DNA of 60,948 nucleotides from an uncultured Sutterella sp. (GCA_900552915.1 USBS01000001.1:1-60948), one strand, 5' to 3'. Positions 40,376-49,214 are shown, counted from the first letter of the stretch. Program-made: numbers and translations. Notes: a model not told the origin generated them from the sequence alone.

Positions 40376-41071
40376 ATGTACGCACGTCCTTCGAAAATTC
40401 TCATCATTGACGACGACGTCGAGCTCGTCACGCTGCTCGTCGACTACTTTACGCTCGAAGGTTTTGAAGCCACGCCTGCGCATTCCAGCATGGAAGGGCT
40501 GCAGGCTCTTGAAGCAAACGAATTCGACCTCATCATCCTCGACGTGATGATGCCCGGCATCTCGGGCGTCGAAACGCTTCAGCGCATCCGCGAAAAGTGG
40601 CGCACTCCCGTATTGATGCTCACCGCTCGAGGCGATCCCGTCGACCGCATCCTCGGTCTTGAGCTCGGTGCCGACGACTATGTTCCGAAGCCCTGTTCGC
40701 CTCGAGAGCTTGTTGCGCGCATCCGGGCCATCCTGCGCCGCGTGGCCGGCAACGAAAACAACCGCGGCCCCGTGCAGGTGGGAAAACTCTCGATTGATCT
40801 CACGCAGCGTCGCGCCACGTACGACGGCAAACAAATTCCGCTTACCGGCACCGAGCTGTCGCTATTGGAAATGCTGGCGCGTTCGGCAGGTTCTCCGGTT
40901 CCCAAGGCCGACATCTACCCGCGCATTCTCGGCCGTCCGATGGGGCGCTACGACCGCGCAATCGACGTACACATCAGTGCTATTCGGCACAAGCTCGCGC
41001 AGGAAGGCGTCGAAGATATCGCCATCGAAAGCGTGCGCGGCGTGGGCTATCAGCTGGTGCGCCTAAGTTAA
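40376..41071 (+). CDS. OmpR/CpxR-type response regulator
   Basis: 231 residues. Receiver domain with IDDDVELV acidic pocket, phosphoacceptor Asp in LIILDVMMPG, Thr in MLTARGD and Lys in YVPKPCSPREL. The winged-helix DNA-binding domain includes LTGTELSLLEMLARSAG and DVHISAIRHKL. GGGAG precedes the ATG. It is divergent from the efflux operon and is likely its regulator; the kinase gene follows 21 bases later. Confidence 0.92.
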   Translation: MYARPSKILIIDDDVELVTLLVDYFTLEGFEATPAHSSMEGLQALEANEFDLIILDVMMPGISGVETLQRIREKWRTPVLMLTARGDPVDRILGLELGADDYVPKPCSPRELVARIRAILRRVAGNENNRGPVQVGKLSIDLTQRRATYDGKQIPLTGTELSLLEMLARSAGSPVPKADIYPRILGRPMGRYDRAIDVHISAIRHKLAQEGVEDIAIESVRGVGYQLVRLS

Positions 41072-41092
41072 GGCCGTCGCGGGAGCTTTTCT

Positions 41093-42475
41093 ATGCGATT
41101 TCAATCCTTCGGCGGCATGTTCATCCGCTATTTTGCGGGCATTTGGGTCACGCTTTTGGCGGTGGCGGCCCTCGTTTGGGCAAGTTCGTCTTTTTTCACG
41201 GAAGCTCCCTCCAACTACGGCTCCTTTGAGCGCAGCCCGACGGCCGAACGCGCCATCAGCACGGCCCTCGGCGTCGCCCGCTGGGGCGGAGAAGATGCGC
41301 TCATTCGCTGGCTCAACGACCCGAAGGTCAACGCCCGTCCCGAAGTCTTTGTCGTCAATCCCCTCGGGGAAGAAATTTCGGGCCGTCCTCTGCCCGGACA
41401 AATAGCGGAAAAGCTGCCCACGGCAAGCGCAGACGACGGTGTGTACACGTTTCACGGACACGGACGCCACATGCGCCCCTTCACCGGCTACCGCTTTTTT
41501 GCCGTACGCACCGATGTTCCGCCGAGCCCCATCAAGCTTTTGATGTGGCGCATGCCGTGGTGGGGCTGGGCTCTTTTTGCCACACTGATTTCCATCCTCA
41601 TCGCAAGCTTTGTCGCCGCAAGCTCCATCCGCCCCATCAAAAAACTGCAGTGGGCCATGCAGAAGGCCTCTCAAGGCGCTTTTGACGTACGCATCTCCGG
41701 CGAAGTCGGTCATACGCACGATGAAATCGGGGCGCTCGCGCGCCAATTTGATTCCATGGCCGAGCGCATTCACGGCCTTTTTGAACGACAGAAACGCCTT
41801 TTTCACGACGTCAGCCATGAACTGCGCAGCCCGCTGGCCCGCATATCGGTCGCCGTGGAACTCGCAGAAAAATCACCCGAAAAGGCACATGACTTCCTGC
41901 AGCGCATCGAAGGCGACGTGCAGGTTCTAAATGCCATGGTCGACGAGTTGCTCACCTATGCGCGGCTTGACGAAAACGCCGTCATTGCGTTTGAACGCAC
42001 GGATCTGGTGCCCCTGCTTGAAGCGATTGTCGACGACGCCGATTTCGAAGGATCCGCCAACAACACGCACGTCACTCTGCAGGCTCCCGAATCGCTTCAG
42101 ATGAACATGCATGTCGATTCACTCATGCGTGCCGTTGAAAATCTCGTTCGCAACGCGCTTCGCTATTCCGGTCCGGGCCAGCAGGTTTCGGTACTTGCCA
42201 AGGAAGAAAACGAGCACGTTATCGTTTCAGTGACCGACAGCGGCCCCGGCATGGATCCGTCCGAACTCGAAAGAATTTTCGAACCCTTCGTGCGCGGCAA
42301 GAATCAGCCCACAGGCGGCGGCTTCGGTCTGGGACTAGCCATTGCCAAGCGTGCCGTACAACGCCACGGCGGCACGCTCACGGCCCGCAATGTCGCACCG
42401 CACGGCTTATGCATGGAAATTAATATCCCTCTTTCCGGTCCCAATGCCGTTAAGTCCGCCTCGGCAACAGCCTGA
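41093..42475 (+). CDS. CpxA-like sensor histidine kinase
   Basis: 460 residues: first membrane helix (~12-32), a periplasmic loop of ~110 residues, second helix (WWGWALFATLISILIASFVAA), HAMP, HisKA with HDVSHELRSPLARISVAVELAE, and HATPase boxes NLVRNALRYSG, DSGPGMDP and GFGLGLAIAKR. The H-box and length resemble CpxA. Presumably senses envelope stress or a pump substrate and phosphorylates the regulator upstream. Confidence 0.92.
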   Translation: MRFQSFGGMFIRYFAGIWVTLLAVAALVWASSSFFTEAPSNYGSFERSPTAERAISTALGVARWGGEDALIRWLNDPKVNARPEVFVVNPLGEEISGRPLPGQIAEKLPTASADDGVYTFHGHGRHMRPFTGYRFFAVRTDVPPSPIKLLMWRMPWWGWALFATLISILIASFVAASSIRPIKKLQWAMQKASQGAFDVRISGEVGHTHDEIGALARQFDSMAERIHGLFERQKRLFHDVSHELRSPLARISVAVELAEKSPEKAHDFLQRIEGDVQVLNAMVDELLTYARLDENAVIAFERTDLVPLLEAIVDDADFEGSANNTHVTLQAPESLQMNMHVDSLMRAVENLVRNALRYSGPGQQVSVLAKEENEHVIVSVTDSGPGMDPSELERIFEPFVRGKNQPTGGGFGLGLAIAKRAVQRHGGTLTARNVAPHGLCMEINIPLSGPNAVKSASATA

Positions 42476-42549
42476 CCGAAACCTAACGGTTGTTTTTCCC
42501 GTCTACAAGCTGAAGTTCTTTTGGTTCGGAACAAAACTCGTGCCGCGTC

Positions 42550-42966
42550 TCAGGGCTTAATCAGCGCCTCCGGAACCAGCGCATTGCAGTCGATCAACTC
42601 CAACTCCTTGACCATCTTCAAGGTTCCCTGCTTGTACTGCTGAAAATGCCGGCTCTGAATATGCTGTCGATAAGCCTCTTGATCGGCATAAATTTCCAGA
42701 ATGTAGAACTGCGTCGGATCCTTCTTTTCCTGGATGCTGTACAAAACTCGAACGCCGGGTTCGCGCTTCATGGATTCTCGTCCGACCTCAGCGGCATATG
42801 TTTTGTAGACATCGACCTGAGCCGGATCAACCTTGATTTTGGATATGCGAACAAGGTTGCCGGCATACGGGTCAGGCGCCGCAGAAGAACCCGCCGTGCT
42901 GCCGCCGGCAAACACCGGACAGCTCAGTAGTGCCGCGCAAGTCACAGTCAATATCGATTTGAGCAT
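42550..42966 (-). CDS. Secreted ABM-domain (YgiN-like) monooxygenase
   Basis: 138 residues with a signal peptide (LKSILTVTCAALLSCPVFA). The remaining ~110 residues are a ferredoxin-like antibiotic-biosynthesis monooxygenase domain (SKIKVDPAQVDVYKTYAAEVGRES, FYILEIYADQEAYRQHIQSRHFQQY). Family members oxidise quinols or bind small aromatics, and some have no proven activity. Last gene of the redox cluster, 27 bases after the flavoprotein. Confidence 0.78.
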   Translation of the reverse strand: MLKSILTVTCAALLSCPVFAGGSTAGSSAAPDPYAGNLVRISKIKVDPAQVDVYKTYAAEVGRESMKREPGVRVLYSIQEKKDPTQFYILEIYADQEAYRQHIQSRHFQQYKQGTLKMVKELELIDCNALVPEALIKP

Positions 42967-42992
42967 AGATAACTTCCTTTCGCAAAGAGCTG

Positions 42993-44558
42993 TCAGAGTG
43001 CTTTCTTTCGAGCAAAATCAGCGGCTGTCCGACCGGCAATCAAACCGCTGGCAAACACATCGCAAAGACGCGAGGAGATTGATCCGCAAGTAGCCCCGGC
43101 GGCAAAAAGCCCAGGAATCGGCAAATCATCTGCCGCACGAAGCACTTGAAAATCGGGATTCACTTCCAGGCCTCCCTCGGTTTTAAATCTCACCGGAAAG
43201 CTGGGCGTCGAAATGTAGTAAGGCGCTTTAAGAGCACGAAACAGCGAATCTTGACGGCCGAAGAGGGTGTCGCCTTTTCCACGAGCGGCATCGCGATTGA
43301 CCGCCTCGATCGTCTGCCGAAGACCGGCCGGATCGACTCCGGCCTGCGCGGCCGCCTCTTCAATCGTGTGGCCCTTGAAGAGGCCTTTTTGCTTCAACAG
43401 TTCGTCATAGCGCCAACGGTGACGATTGGGTCCGTTGAAAGTGGCTTCGTCCAGCAAAACATAGGCGCCGTCAATTTTCTGACGGAAGCACTCCAAGGCG
43501 CAGCCTGCGTAGCGCGAAGCGTGCTCGTCGCAAAAGCGACGTCCGTTTTTATCCACTAAGAATGCTGTGTCCGTATCGAGCAAAATCCAAGAAGGGCTTT
43601 TTTGTCCGAGGCGCGGAGCGGCAAAGAGTTTCGGCATCGATTCCATGTCTTCCACAGCCGCTCCTGCAAGCCGTCCGAGCGTAATGCCGTCGCCGTCATG
43701 CCCCGGCGGCACACCCTCGCCCACGGCCGAAAAGCCTTTCGGAATATCGGCCCACACACGCTTGTAGCGGCGCATCATCTTCTCGTTGTCGGTGAAGCCT
43801 CCGGTAGCCAAAACAACAGCAGAAGCCGAGATAGAAATCGCTTTTCCGTCAACAAATGCCTGCGCCCCCGTCACCCTAAGTGAGTGCGGCTCTGTTTGAG
43901 AGGAAGCATCCTGCTCGGTTAAGAGCCTGCTGATTTTGGCATCCGTCCAAATCCGAACATTCGCACGTTGCAGCCGATCCACCAGAGCCTTCGCCAATTG
44001 AGGCATTGAACCCGGCTTGGAAGGCACTAAGAATGGCTGCCTCGGATTGATGGGAAGAAATTTGGTCCCGAAAGAACGCACAAACGCAACAACCTTGGGG
44101 GACATCTCGGCACAGCGTCGAATCACCCGCGGGTCATGCTTGGCAATACCCGAGTAGATCGGCGAATTCGGCATATTGTCGCGTACTTTCGAAAGCGGTT
44201 CGTCGGTTGCACCGGACTCGATCAGCGACCAGTATTTTTCAAGACTTGCATCACCCGTGAAGTGCTGCTCGTCGTGCACGACGCTTCGCGCAGAAGCAAT
44301 GATTCCTGCCGAGAGAATACCGTCGCCACCGACATACGCTCGTTTTTCCACGACTAGGACGCGAGCGCCCGCCTCAGCTGCCGTCACGGCTGCCGTGAGC
44401 CCGGCAAACCCGCCTCCCACGACCAAAACATCGACTTTTAGCTTTGCTGCGTCGGAAGACGTCTCTTGTGCACATGCCGGAGACGACAAGCCGACAAACG
44501 CCATCGAACCGGCCGAAGCCGACATCAACGCGGACTGAAGAAATTGCCGTCTTTTCAT
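42993..44558 (-). CDS. Tat-exported FAD-dependent reductase (fumarate reductase flavoprotein-like)
   Basis: 521 residues with a Tat signal (MKRRQFLQSAL and a hydrophobic stretch ending near Ala-Cys-Ala). FAD-binding Rossmann motif VDVLVVGGGFAGLTAAVTAAEAGARVLVVEK follows, and ATGGFTDNEKMMRRY is typical of the FAD_binding_2 family (fumarate, urocanate and similar reductases). The usual C-terminal GxNRLGGN stretch is replaced by ISSRLCDVFASG, so the substrate may differ. No heme domain is fused, so electrons must come from a separate cytochrome such as a NapC-type protein. Sutterellaceae carry many such flavoproteins. Confidence 0.82.
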   Translation of the reverse strand: MKRRQFLQSALMSASAGSMAFVGLSSPACAQETSSDAAKLKVDVLVVGGGFAGLTAAVTAAEAGARVLVVEKRAYVGGDGILSAGIIASARSVVHDEQHFTGDASLEKYWSLIESGATDEPLSKVRDNMPNSPIYSGIAKHDPRVIRRCAEMSPKVVAFVRSFGTKFLPINPRQPFLVPSKPGSMPQLAKALVDRLQRANVRIWTDAKISRLLTEQDASSQTEPHSLRVTGAQAFVDGKAISISASAVVLATGGFTDNEKMMRRYKRVWADIPKGFSAVGEGVPPGHDGDGITLGRLAGAAVEDMESMPKLFAAPRLGQKSPSWILLDTDTAFLVDKNGRRFCDEHASRYAGCALECFRQKIDGAYVLLDEATFNGPNRHRWRYDELLKQKGLFKGHTIEEAAAQAGVDPAGLRQTIEAVNRDAARGKGDTLFGRQDSLFRALKAPYYISTPSFPVRFKTEGGLEVNPDFQVLRAADDLPIPGLFAAGATCGSISSRLCDVFASGLIAGRTAADFARKKAL

Positions 44559-44581
44559 CGAATGGCCTCCTGTCTATCGAC

Positions 44582-44860
44582 TTATTTGCAGAGTTCAGGC
44601 GCAGCCATTGCTGTCGCAAACTCTGTAACAAGCCAAGTCGCGCAGTTTCCGGCGCGAAGAGGATCAGCGGCCAGAAGATCTTCCAATGCATCCTTCGAAG
44701 ACGCTTGCGCAATGAGCATGCCGCCGGTTCCGTCGGTATATGCACCGAACATCAGAAAGCGCCCTGCCTTGAAGTTCTCCACAAGATAGTCTCGGTGAGC
44801 CGGCAAATACTGAGCAGCCCGCCCGGCATCGGTCATACGAACATCAACAACAAACTGCAT
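44582..44860 (-). CDS. YciI-like protein
   Basis: 92 residues. YciI fold pattern: AHRDYLVENFKAGRFLMFGAYTDGTGGMLIAQASS, with the family's histidine at about residue 22 and a Phe/Gly-rich strand; RAGNCATWLVTEF near the end. Some relatives act as dehydratases or dehalogenases, but most are uncharacterised. Lies between the quinone reductase and flavoprotein genes, with 12-23 base gaps, so it is in the same operon. Confidence 0.75.
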   Translation of the reverse strand: MQFVVDVRMTDAGRAAQYLPAHRDYLVENFKAGRFLMFGAYTDGTGGMLIAQASSKDALEDLLAADPLRAGNCATWLVTEFATAMAAPELCK

Positions 44861-44872
44861 GATGCTTCTCCG

Positions 44873-45430
44873 TCAACCGTTGATCTCTGCTGCCATCCGA
44901 TCGGCATGGCATTGAGCTTCGTTCAAAATTCGTTCGCGATCCGCATCCGTGTGCACGCCGGCAATAAAACTCATGCCGGTCGACCAGATCGGAGCCAAAG
45001 TTTCAAGACCGCACAGTTTGGCTGTCTGCAGCAGAGGCGGCAAAAAGTCCTCAACCGGCCAGTTCATGGATTTCCCATGCGCGTATTCGGACGCAGGCGC
45101 CCCGGTGGTAAACGAAAGCAGCAAGCGCTTGCCGTGCAGGGCAGTACCGCCTGTGCCGTACGCAAAGCCGTGGGTGAGAACATCGTCAATCCACTTCTTC
45201 ATGATCGCCGGCACCGAGTACCAATAGAACGGGAACTGCCAGACAACCACATCAGCTTTGACAAGAGCAGCCTGCTCTGCAGCAACGTCAAAGCCCGCGG
45301 GTGTGATGAGTTCTGCCAAATTACGTACCTCCGCCTGCGGACACAGTTTTGTGAATGCCTCGAGAATGGCCTTTCCTGCTGTGGATTTCTCAGGATCGGG
45401 ATGAGCGTTGATAACCAAAATCTGAGTCAT
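44873..45430 (-). CDS. NAD(P)H-dependent flavodoxin-fold oxidoreductase (MdaB/KefF-like)
   Basis: 185 residues. Flavodoxin_2 family: ILVINAHPDPEKSTAGKAI at the FMN site, QFPFYWYSVPAIMKKWIDDVL, and LLLSFTTGAPASEY. These enzymes reduce quinones and other electrophiles by two electrons. Cluster context (AraC regulator, ABM protein, flavoprotein) fits a role in detoxifying redox-active compounds. Confidence 0.88.
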   Translation of the reverse strand: MTQILVINAHPDPEKSTAGKAILEAFTKLCPQAEVRNLAELITPAGFDVAAEQAALVKADVVVWQFPFYWYSVPAIMKKWIDDVLTHGFAYGTGGTALHGKRLLLSFTTGAPASEYAHGKSMNWPVEDFLPPLLQTAKLCGLETLAPIWSTGMSFIAGVHTDADRERILNEAQCHADRMAAEING

Positions 45431-45447
45431 TTTTTTGTTCCAGTCGT

Positions 45448-45503
45448 AAAAAAAGCCCGGCTTTCCTGATCGCGAAACACATCGAAAAAGGAAAAGCCGA
45501 GCC
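45448..45503 (-). terminator. Terminator after the CMD-cupin gene
   Basis: Minus-strand GGCTCGGCTTTTCC / GGAAAGCCGGGC stem with a TTTTTTT tail. It separates the CMD-cupin gene from the quinone reductase gene, so the latter is only partly co-transcribed or has its own promoter. Confidence 0.75.
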
Positions 45504-45512
45504 GTAGAAAAC

Positions 45513-46343
45513 TTATTTCAGCTTGGCGTATTCGGCGTCGGTGACGGGCTCAAGCCATTCGTTGGAGGTTCCCTCACCCTCAATTTCAAAGGCCAGATGC
45601 GCAAACCAGCTGTCGGCCGCAGCACCGTGCCAATGCTTGACATTGGCCGGAATATGAATCACATCGCCCGGTCGCATTTCAACGGGCTTTTTGCCGGCTT
45701 CCTGATACCATCCGCGGCCGGCCACGCAGATCAACATCTGTCCGCCGCCTTTCTTGGCGTGATGGATATGCCAGTTGTTGCGGCAGCCCGGCTCAAACGT
45801 CACATTGTTGATCTTGACCTGTTCGCCCGAAACCGGAGCCAGATAGCTCTGGCCGATGAAGTACTTCGCGTAGGCATCGTTGGGCTTGCCGATCGGGAAA
45901 ATCATTTCCTGCTCAAAAGCCGAACGGGCATCCTTGGCGGCATCGGCGTCCCTCCAAACATCCTTTGCCAGACGGAAGGCGCCCCAGGCATTGGGCCAAC
46001 CGGCATAGAACCCGACATGCGTCAGAAGCTCGGCAATTTCGGTACGAGTAACGCCGTTCTTCTTCGCAAACTCAAGATGGTGCTTGAGGGATGAATCAAT
46101 AATTCCTTTGCTCACCAACGTCGTCACGGTGATCATGCTGCGATCGTGGGGATTCAAGCCCGGACGATTCCACACTTCTCCGAAGAGAATGTCATCGTTG
46201 TACGCAGCAAATGCCGGGGCAAGCGTGCCCAGTTGGGTGCGCCCAGCCGTCTGAGTAATTTTTTCTGCAGCCATAGTCGATTGGGTAAAAGAGACTGCCG
46301 TCGCCGCGACGGCAAGAGTGACAAACAGCGATTTGATTGACAT
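45513..46343 (-). CDS. Secreted carboxymuconolactone decarboxylase-cupin fusion
   Basis: 276 residues with a Sec signal peptide (~1-25). Residues ~45-130 match the CMD family (HDRSMITVTTLVSKG, GVTRTEIAELLTHVGFYAGWPNAW). The Cys common in the YCGxP segment of gamma-CMDs is Ala here. Residues ~165-260 form a cupin with metal-type histidines (NNWHIHHA, GDVIHIPANVKHWHG). Fusions of this kind are found in many anaerobes, but their reaction is not established. Divergent from the AraC regulator. Confidence 0.82.
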   Translation of the reverse strand: MSIKSLFVTLAVAATAVSFTQSTMAAEKITQTAGRTQLGTLAPAFAAYNDDILFGEVWNRPGLNPHDRSMITVTTLVSKGIIDSSLKHHLEFAKKNGVTRTEIAELLTHVGFYAGWPNAWGAFRLAKDVWRDADAAKDARSAFEQEMIFPIGKPNDAYAKYFIGQSYLAPVSGEQVKINNVTFEPGCRNNWHIHHAKKGGGQMLICVAGRGWYQEAGKKPVEMRPGDVIHIPANVKHWHGAAADSWFAHLAFEIEGEGTSNEWLEPVTDAEYAKLK

Positions 46344-46495
46344 TTGATGTACTCCCGCGAGTGTTGCACAACACTATTTTCGGATCACTCACATTCTTTT
46401 TCAGTCAATATTCGTTCAAAATCTTGCCTTTTTCTATCAAACGAAAAACCTTCCTCGAATCGCATCCGTACAATCGTCAGGCAACAGGAGTCGAC

Positions 46496-47425
46496 ATGGA
46501 TTTGCAAACTTTGAGTAGCGCCGGCGTCTCGCCGATCGTCATGACTTCGGATGAAATTCTTGAAGCCGCGACTCGGCTTGTTTTGAAGCACACGCCGGGG
46601 CCGGGCGTTTTCCCGAGTCCCGTACCCGGGTTGACGCTTTATCGCATTACTTCCCAAACGTTCATCGAGCGCTCGGCAGGAGAGCTTCTATCGACCTTCA
46701 TCATTCAAGGCCGCAAATCAACCGCAATCGGAGGCAAAGTTCTCGAATACGGTCCGGGCGAGAGCTTGGTAAGCGGCATTGCCTCTCCCTCGGAATTTCA
46801 TACGCTCGATTCATCCCCCGAGCATCCTTTTTTGGCCATTTCCGTGTCGCTTGATTTGTCGATTCTCATGGAATACGCAGGGATGCTTGACGGAACAAAA
46901 CATTCGGAGGAGGTCTTAGGCGGTGTATTTGTCATTCGTCCGGACGAAGACTTGGCGATTGCCTTTCTCGGTCTGCTGCGGCTGCTGGAACGTCCCGAAC
47001 TGATCCCCATCCGTGCTCCGCTGCAAATTCGTGAGCTGCATGCCTTGTTGTTGGATTCTTCCTGCGGCAATCAATTGAGAACACTTGCAAGCGCCGGTTC
47101 GGCAGGTCACTCCGTTCTAAAAGCCGTCAATTGGATCCGAAAAAACTACGCCTCTGCCTGCTCGGTTGAGGAACTCGCCGAACGAGCAAACATGTCGCTG
47201 GCCACGTTCTATCGTAAATTCCGGCAGGTGACGGGTTCGTCTCCGGTGCAATTCAGGAAAAAGGTACGGCTCTTTGAAGCTCGCCGGATCCTGCTTGCTC
47301 GTGAAGCAAATGCGGCTTCGGCTGCCTATAAGGTGGGATACGAAAGCGCCACGCAGTTCACACGAGACTACAAAGCCGCCTTCGGTGCTTCTCCGATCAA
47401 AGACATCAAACGGCTTGCGGGCTAA
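46496..47425 (+). CDS. AraC-family transcriptional regulator
   Basis: 309 residues from ATG 46496, chosen for CAGGAG upstream; the frame is open to 46337 without conserved sequence. N-terminal AraC_N-type sensor domain (~25-180) and C-terminal double HTH (SVEELAERANMSLATFYRKFRQVTGSSPVQFRKKVRLFEARRIL). Divergent from the CMD-cupin gene; the pairing suggests it controls the redox cluster. Confidence 0.9.
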   Translation: MDLQTLSSAGVSPIVMTSDEILEAATRLVLKHTPGPGVFPSPVPGLTLYRITSQTFIERSAGELLSTFIIQGRKSTAIGGKVLEYGPGESLVSGIASPSEFHTLDSSPEHPFLAISVSLDLSILMEYAGMLDGTKHSEEVLGGVFVIRPDEDLAIAFLGLLRLLERPELIPIRAPLQIRELHALLLDSSCGNQLRTLASAGSAGHSVLKAVNWIRKNYASACSVEELAERANMSLATFYRKFRQVTGSSPVQFRKKVRLFEARRILLAREANAASAAYKVGYESATQFTRDYKAAFGASPIKDIKRLAG

Positions 47426-47462
47426 CCGCAAAACGCAAGCCGCTTACCGTGCCTGCAGAGTC

Positions 47463-48308
47463 TCAACTATTGAGAAGTGCAATCACTTCTCCGTGAATGC
47501 CGCCCGCCGTGCACACAGCTGACAAGTCCTTTAGCGGATTGCCGCCCGTCATCGAAGTCAGCGTACCACCTGCGCCTTCGACCACGGGCAAAAGCGCTGC
47601 AATGTCCCAGTAGCTCAGATCCGGATCGATCATGATGTCGGCGCCTCCCGAAGCCACCGCAAAGTACCCGAAGCAGTCGCCGAAGGTGCGGTAGAGCTTG
47701 ACGGCATCAATGAGCTTTTGTACGCGCTCGTCGCCCTTCTGCTCGTCCGTGCTCCAATGGCTGGTGGCGAGCAACGTAGCGTCGGCCAACTTGGAGCAGG
47801 ATCGAACCTTAAGCGGACGCACAAGCGGTGCCAGTCCATTGTCGTAGTAGAGCGTCGTGCCGCTCAATGTCCCGATCGTTCTGACGCGGGCCGACGGGTG
47901 ACTGATCGAGGAAAGAATCGGGCGAAAACCCGCGCCGTCGTCGCGCTCAAGCGCAATGAGCGTGCCGAAAAGAAAGCTATTCGTGATGAAGCTGCGCGTA
48001 CCGTCGATCGGATCCAAAATCCAACGGTAGCGAACACCTTCGTCTTCTTCGCCTTCCTTGATGCCGAACTCTTCGCCGAAAATGCCGTGCTTCGGGAAGC
48101 GCTCTTCTATGAGTTTGCGCATCACCGCTTCCGCACATTTGTCGGCTTGAGTAACGGGCGTTCCGTTGTCCTTGTCGTCGACTTCGATGCCGCGCAGAAA
48201 GCGCGGCGCAATTTCAGCAAAGGAGGCCTCCAGCAGCTCAAAAACAAACGGCGTAAAAAGGTCGATTTCTTGCTGCGAGGCAGGCAGACAGTAGCAAGTG
48301 GCAGACAC
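47463..48308 (-). CDS. hisN: Inositol-monophosphatase-family phosphatase, probable histidinol-phosphatase HisN
   Basis: 281 residues. Metal motif 1 is WILDPIDGTRSFITN and motif 2 is SYWDIAALLPVVEGAGG; GEEFG provides the third metal-site Glu. The DGTRSFITN and HxSxxGTLSG-type segments favour histidinol-phosphate phosphatase (HisN) over SuhB, but a general inositol-phosphatase role is not excluded. Stands alone, convergent with araC. Confidence 0.8.
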   Translation of the reverse strand: MSATCYCLPASQQEIDLFTPFVFELLEASFAEIAPRFLRGIEVDDKDNGTPVTQADKCAEAVMRKLIEERFPKHGIFGEEFGIKEGEEDEGVRYRWILDPIDGTRSFITNSFLFGTLIALERDDGAGFRPILSSISHPSARVRTIGTLSGTTLYYDNGLAPLVRPLKVRSCSKLADATLLATSHWSTDEQKGDERVQKLIDAVKLYRTFGDCFGYFAVASGGADIMIDPDLSYWDIAALLPVVEGAGGTLTSMTGGNPLKDLSAVCTAGGIHGEVIALLNS

Positions 48309-48650
48309 GATGCGAAACTCCGAAGAAAAAGCTGTACCGAAAGCAATAGTAATAGTGTGTTGACGTTAAGTTTCTGTTACACGGAAATTTATTGCATTGT
48401 GCGCAATAGAGATGTCCTATTCATGACATTGACTGAGCAAAAGAGAATTCATTTCGCAAAATCAATCTTCTCATTCAAAAACAAGGCATTGCACGCACCC
48501 AAATTGGTCGCAACAAGTCTTCCGGCTTGCGATTTATTGAGAATCGATCTCATTTTCCTTTTGTTCTGCTACATTGCTCCTCACCAGGGTTGAGGCCTAA
48601 GTCTCCTCCCGCTTCCATTTGATTCGATTTACTTTTGAGGAGTCATTCCG
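48309..48650. other. Intergenic region between hisN and ahpC
   Basis: 342 bp of A/T-rich DNA, divergent promoters for hisN and ahpC. An OxyR-like half palindrome lies at 48406. No gene is supported. Confidence 0.55.
48406..48420 (+). promoter_or_regulatory. Possible OxyR half-site
   Basis: ATAG-N7-CTAT, the core of the OxyR consensus, though the inner T and A are not conserved and a second tetranucleotide pair at the right spacing is not evident. It lies 230 bases before ahpC, further than usual. Confidence 0.3.
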
Positions 48651-49214
48651 ATGTCCCTTCTCCGCACCGAAGTTCTCCCCTTTAAAGCCACTGCGTTTAA
48701 GGACGGCGACTTTGTCGACGTTTCCGAAGCCGATCTGCACGGCAAGTGGTCGGTCGTTTTCTTCTACCCGGCTGACTTCACGTTCGTGTGCCCCACCGAG
48801 CTCGAAGACCTTGCCGAACATTATGAGGAATTCCAGAAGCTCGGCGTCGAAATCTACTCGGTCTCCACGGATACGCACTTCACGCACATGGCCTGGCACG
48901 GCTCGAGCCCGGCCGTCGGCAAGGTTCGCTTCCCGATGGTGGGCGACCCGACGGGCGTGATTTGCCGCAATTTCGGCGTTTTGATTGAAGAAGCCGGTCT
49001 CGCCGACCGCGGCACCTTCGTGATCAACCCTGAAGGCAAGATCGTCGTTTGCGAAATTCACGACGGCGGCATCGGCCGCGACGCTTCAGAACTGCTGCGC
49101 AAGGTGCAGGCGGCTCAGTACGTCGCTGCCAATCCGGGTGAGGTTTGCCCGGCTCGTTGGAAGCCGGGTGCCAAGACTCTGAAGCCTTCTGCCGAACTCG
49201 TCGGCAAACTCTAA
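48651..49214 (+). CDS. ahpC: Peroxiredoxin AhpC (alkyl hydroperoxide reductase)
   Basis: 187 residues, typical 2-Cys AhpC: peroxidatic Cys47 in FTFVCPTELED and resolving Cys166 in EVCPARWKPG. Reduces H2O2 and organic peroxides. GAGGAG precedes ATG 48651. The usual partner ahpF is not adjacent, so recycling must use AhpF or another reductase elsewhere. Confidence 0.96.
   Translation: MSLLRTEVLPFKATAFKDGDFVDVSEADLHGKWSVVFFYPADFTFVCPTELEDLAEHYEEFQKLGVEIYSVSTDTHFTHMAWHGSSPAVGKVRFPMVGDPTGVICRNFGVLIEEAGLADRGTFVINPEGKIVVCEIHDGGIGRDASELLRKVQAAQYVAANPGEVCPARWKPGAKTLKPSAELVGKL

Noticed and set aside
47410..47445. Hairpin CGGCTTGCG/CGCAAGCCG at the araC end as a terminator
   Set aside because: The stem is good but neither strand has a T tract directly after it, and it overlaps the end of the coding sequence.
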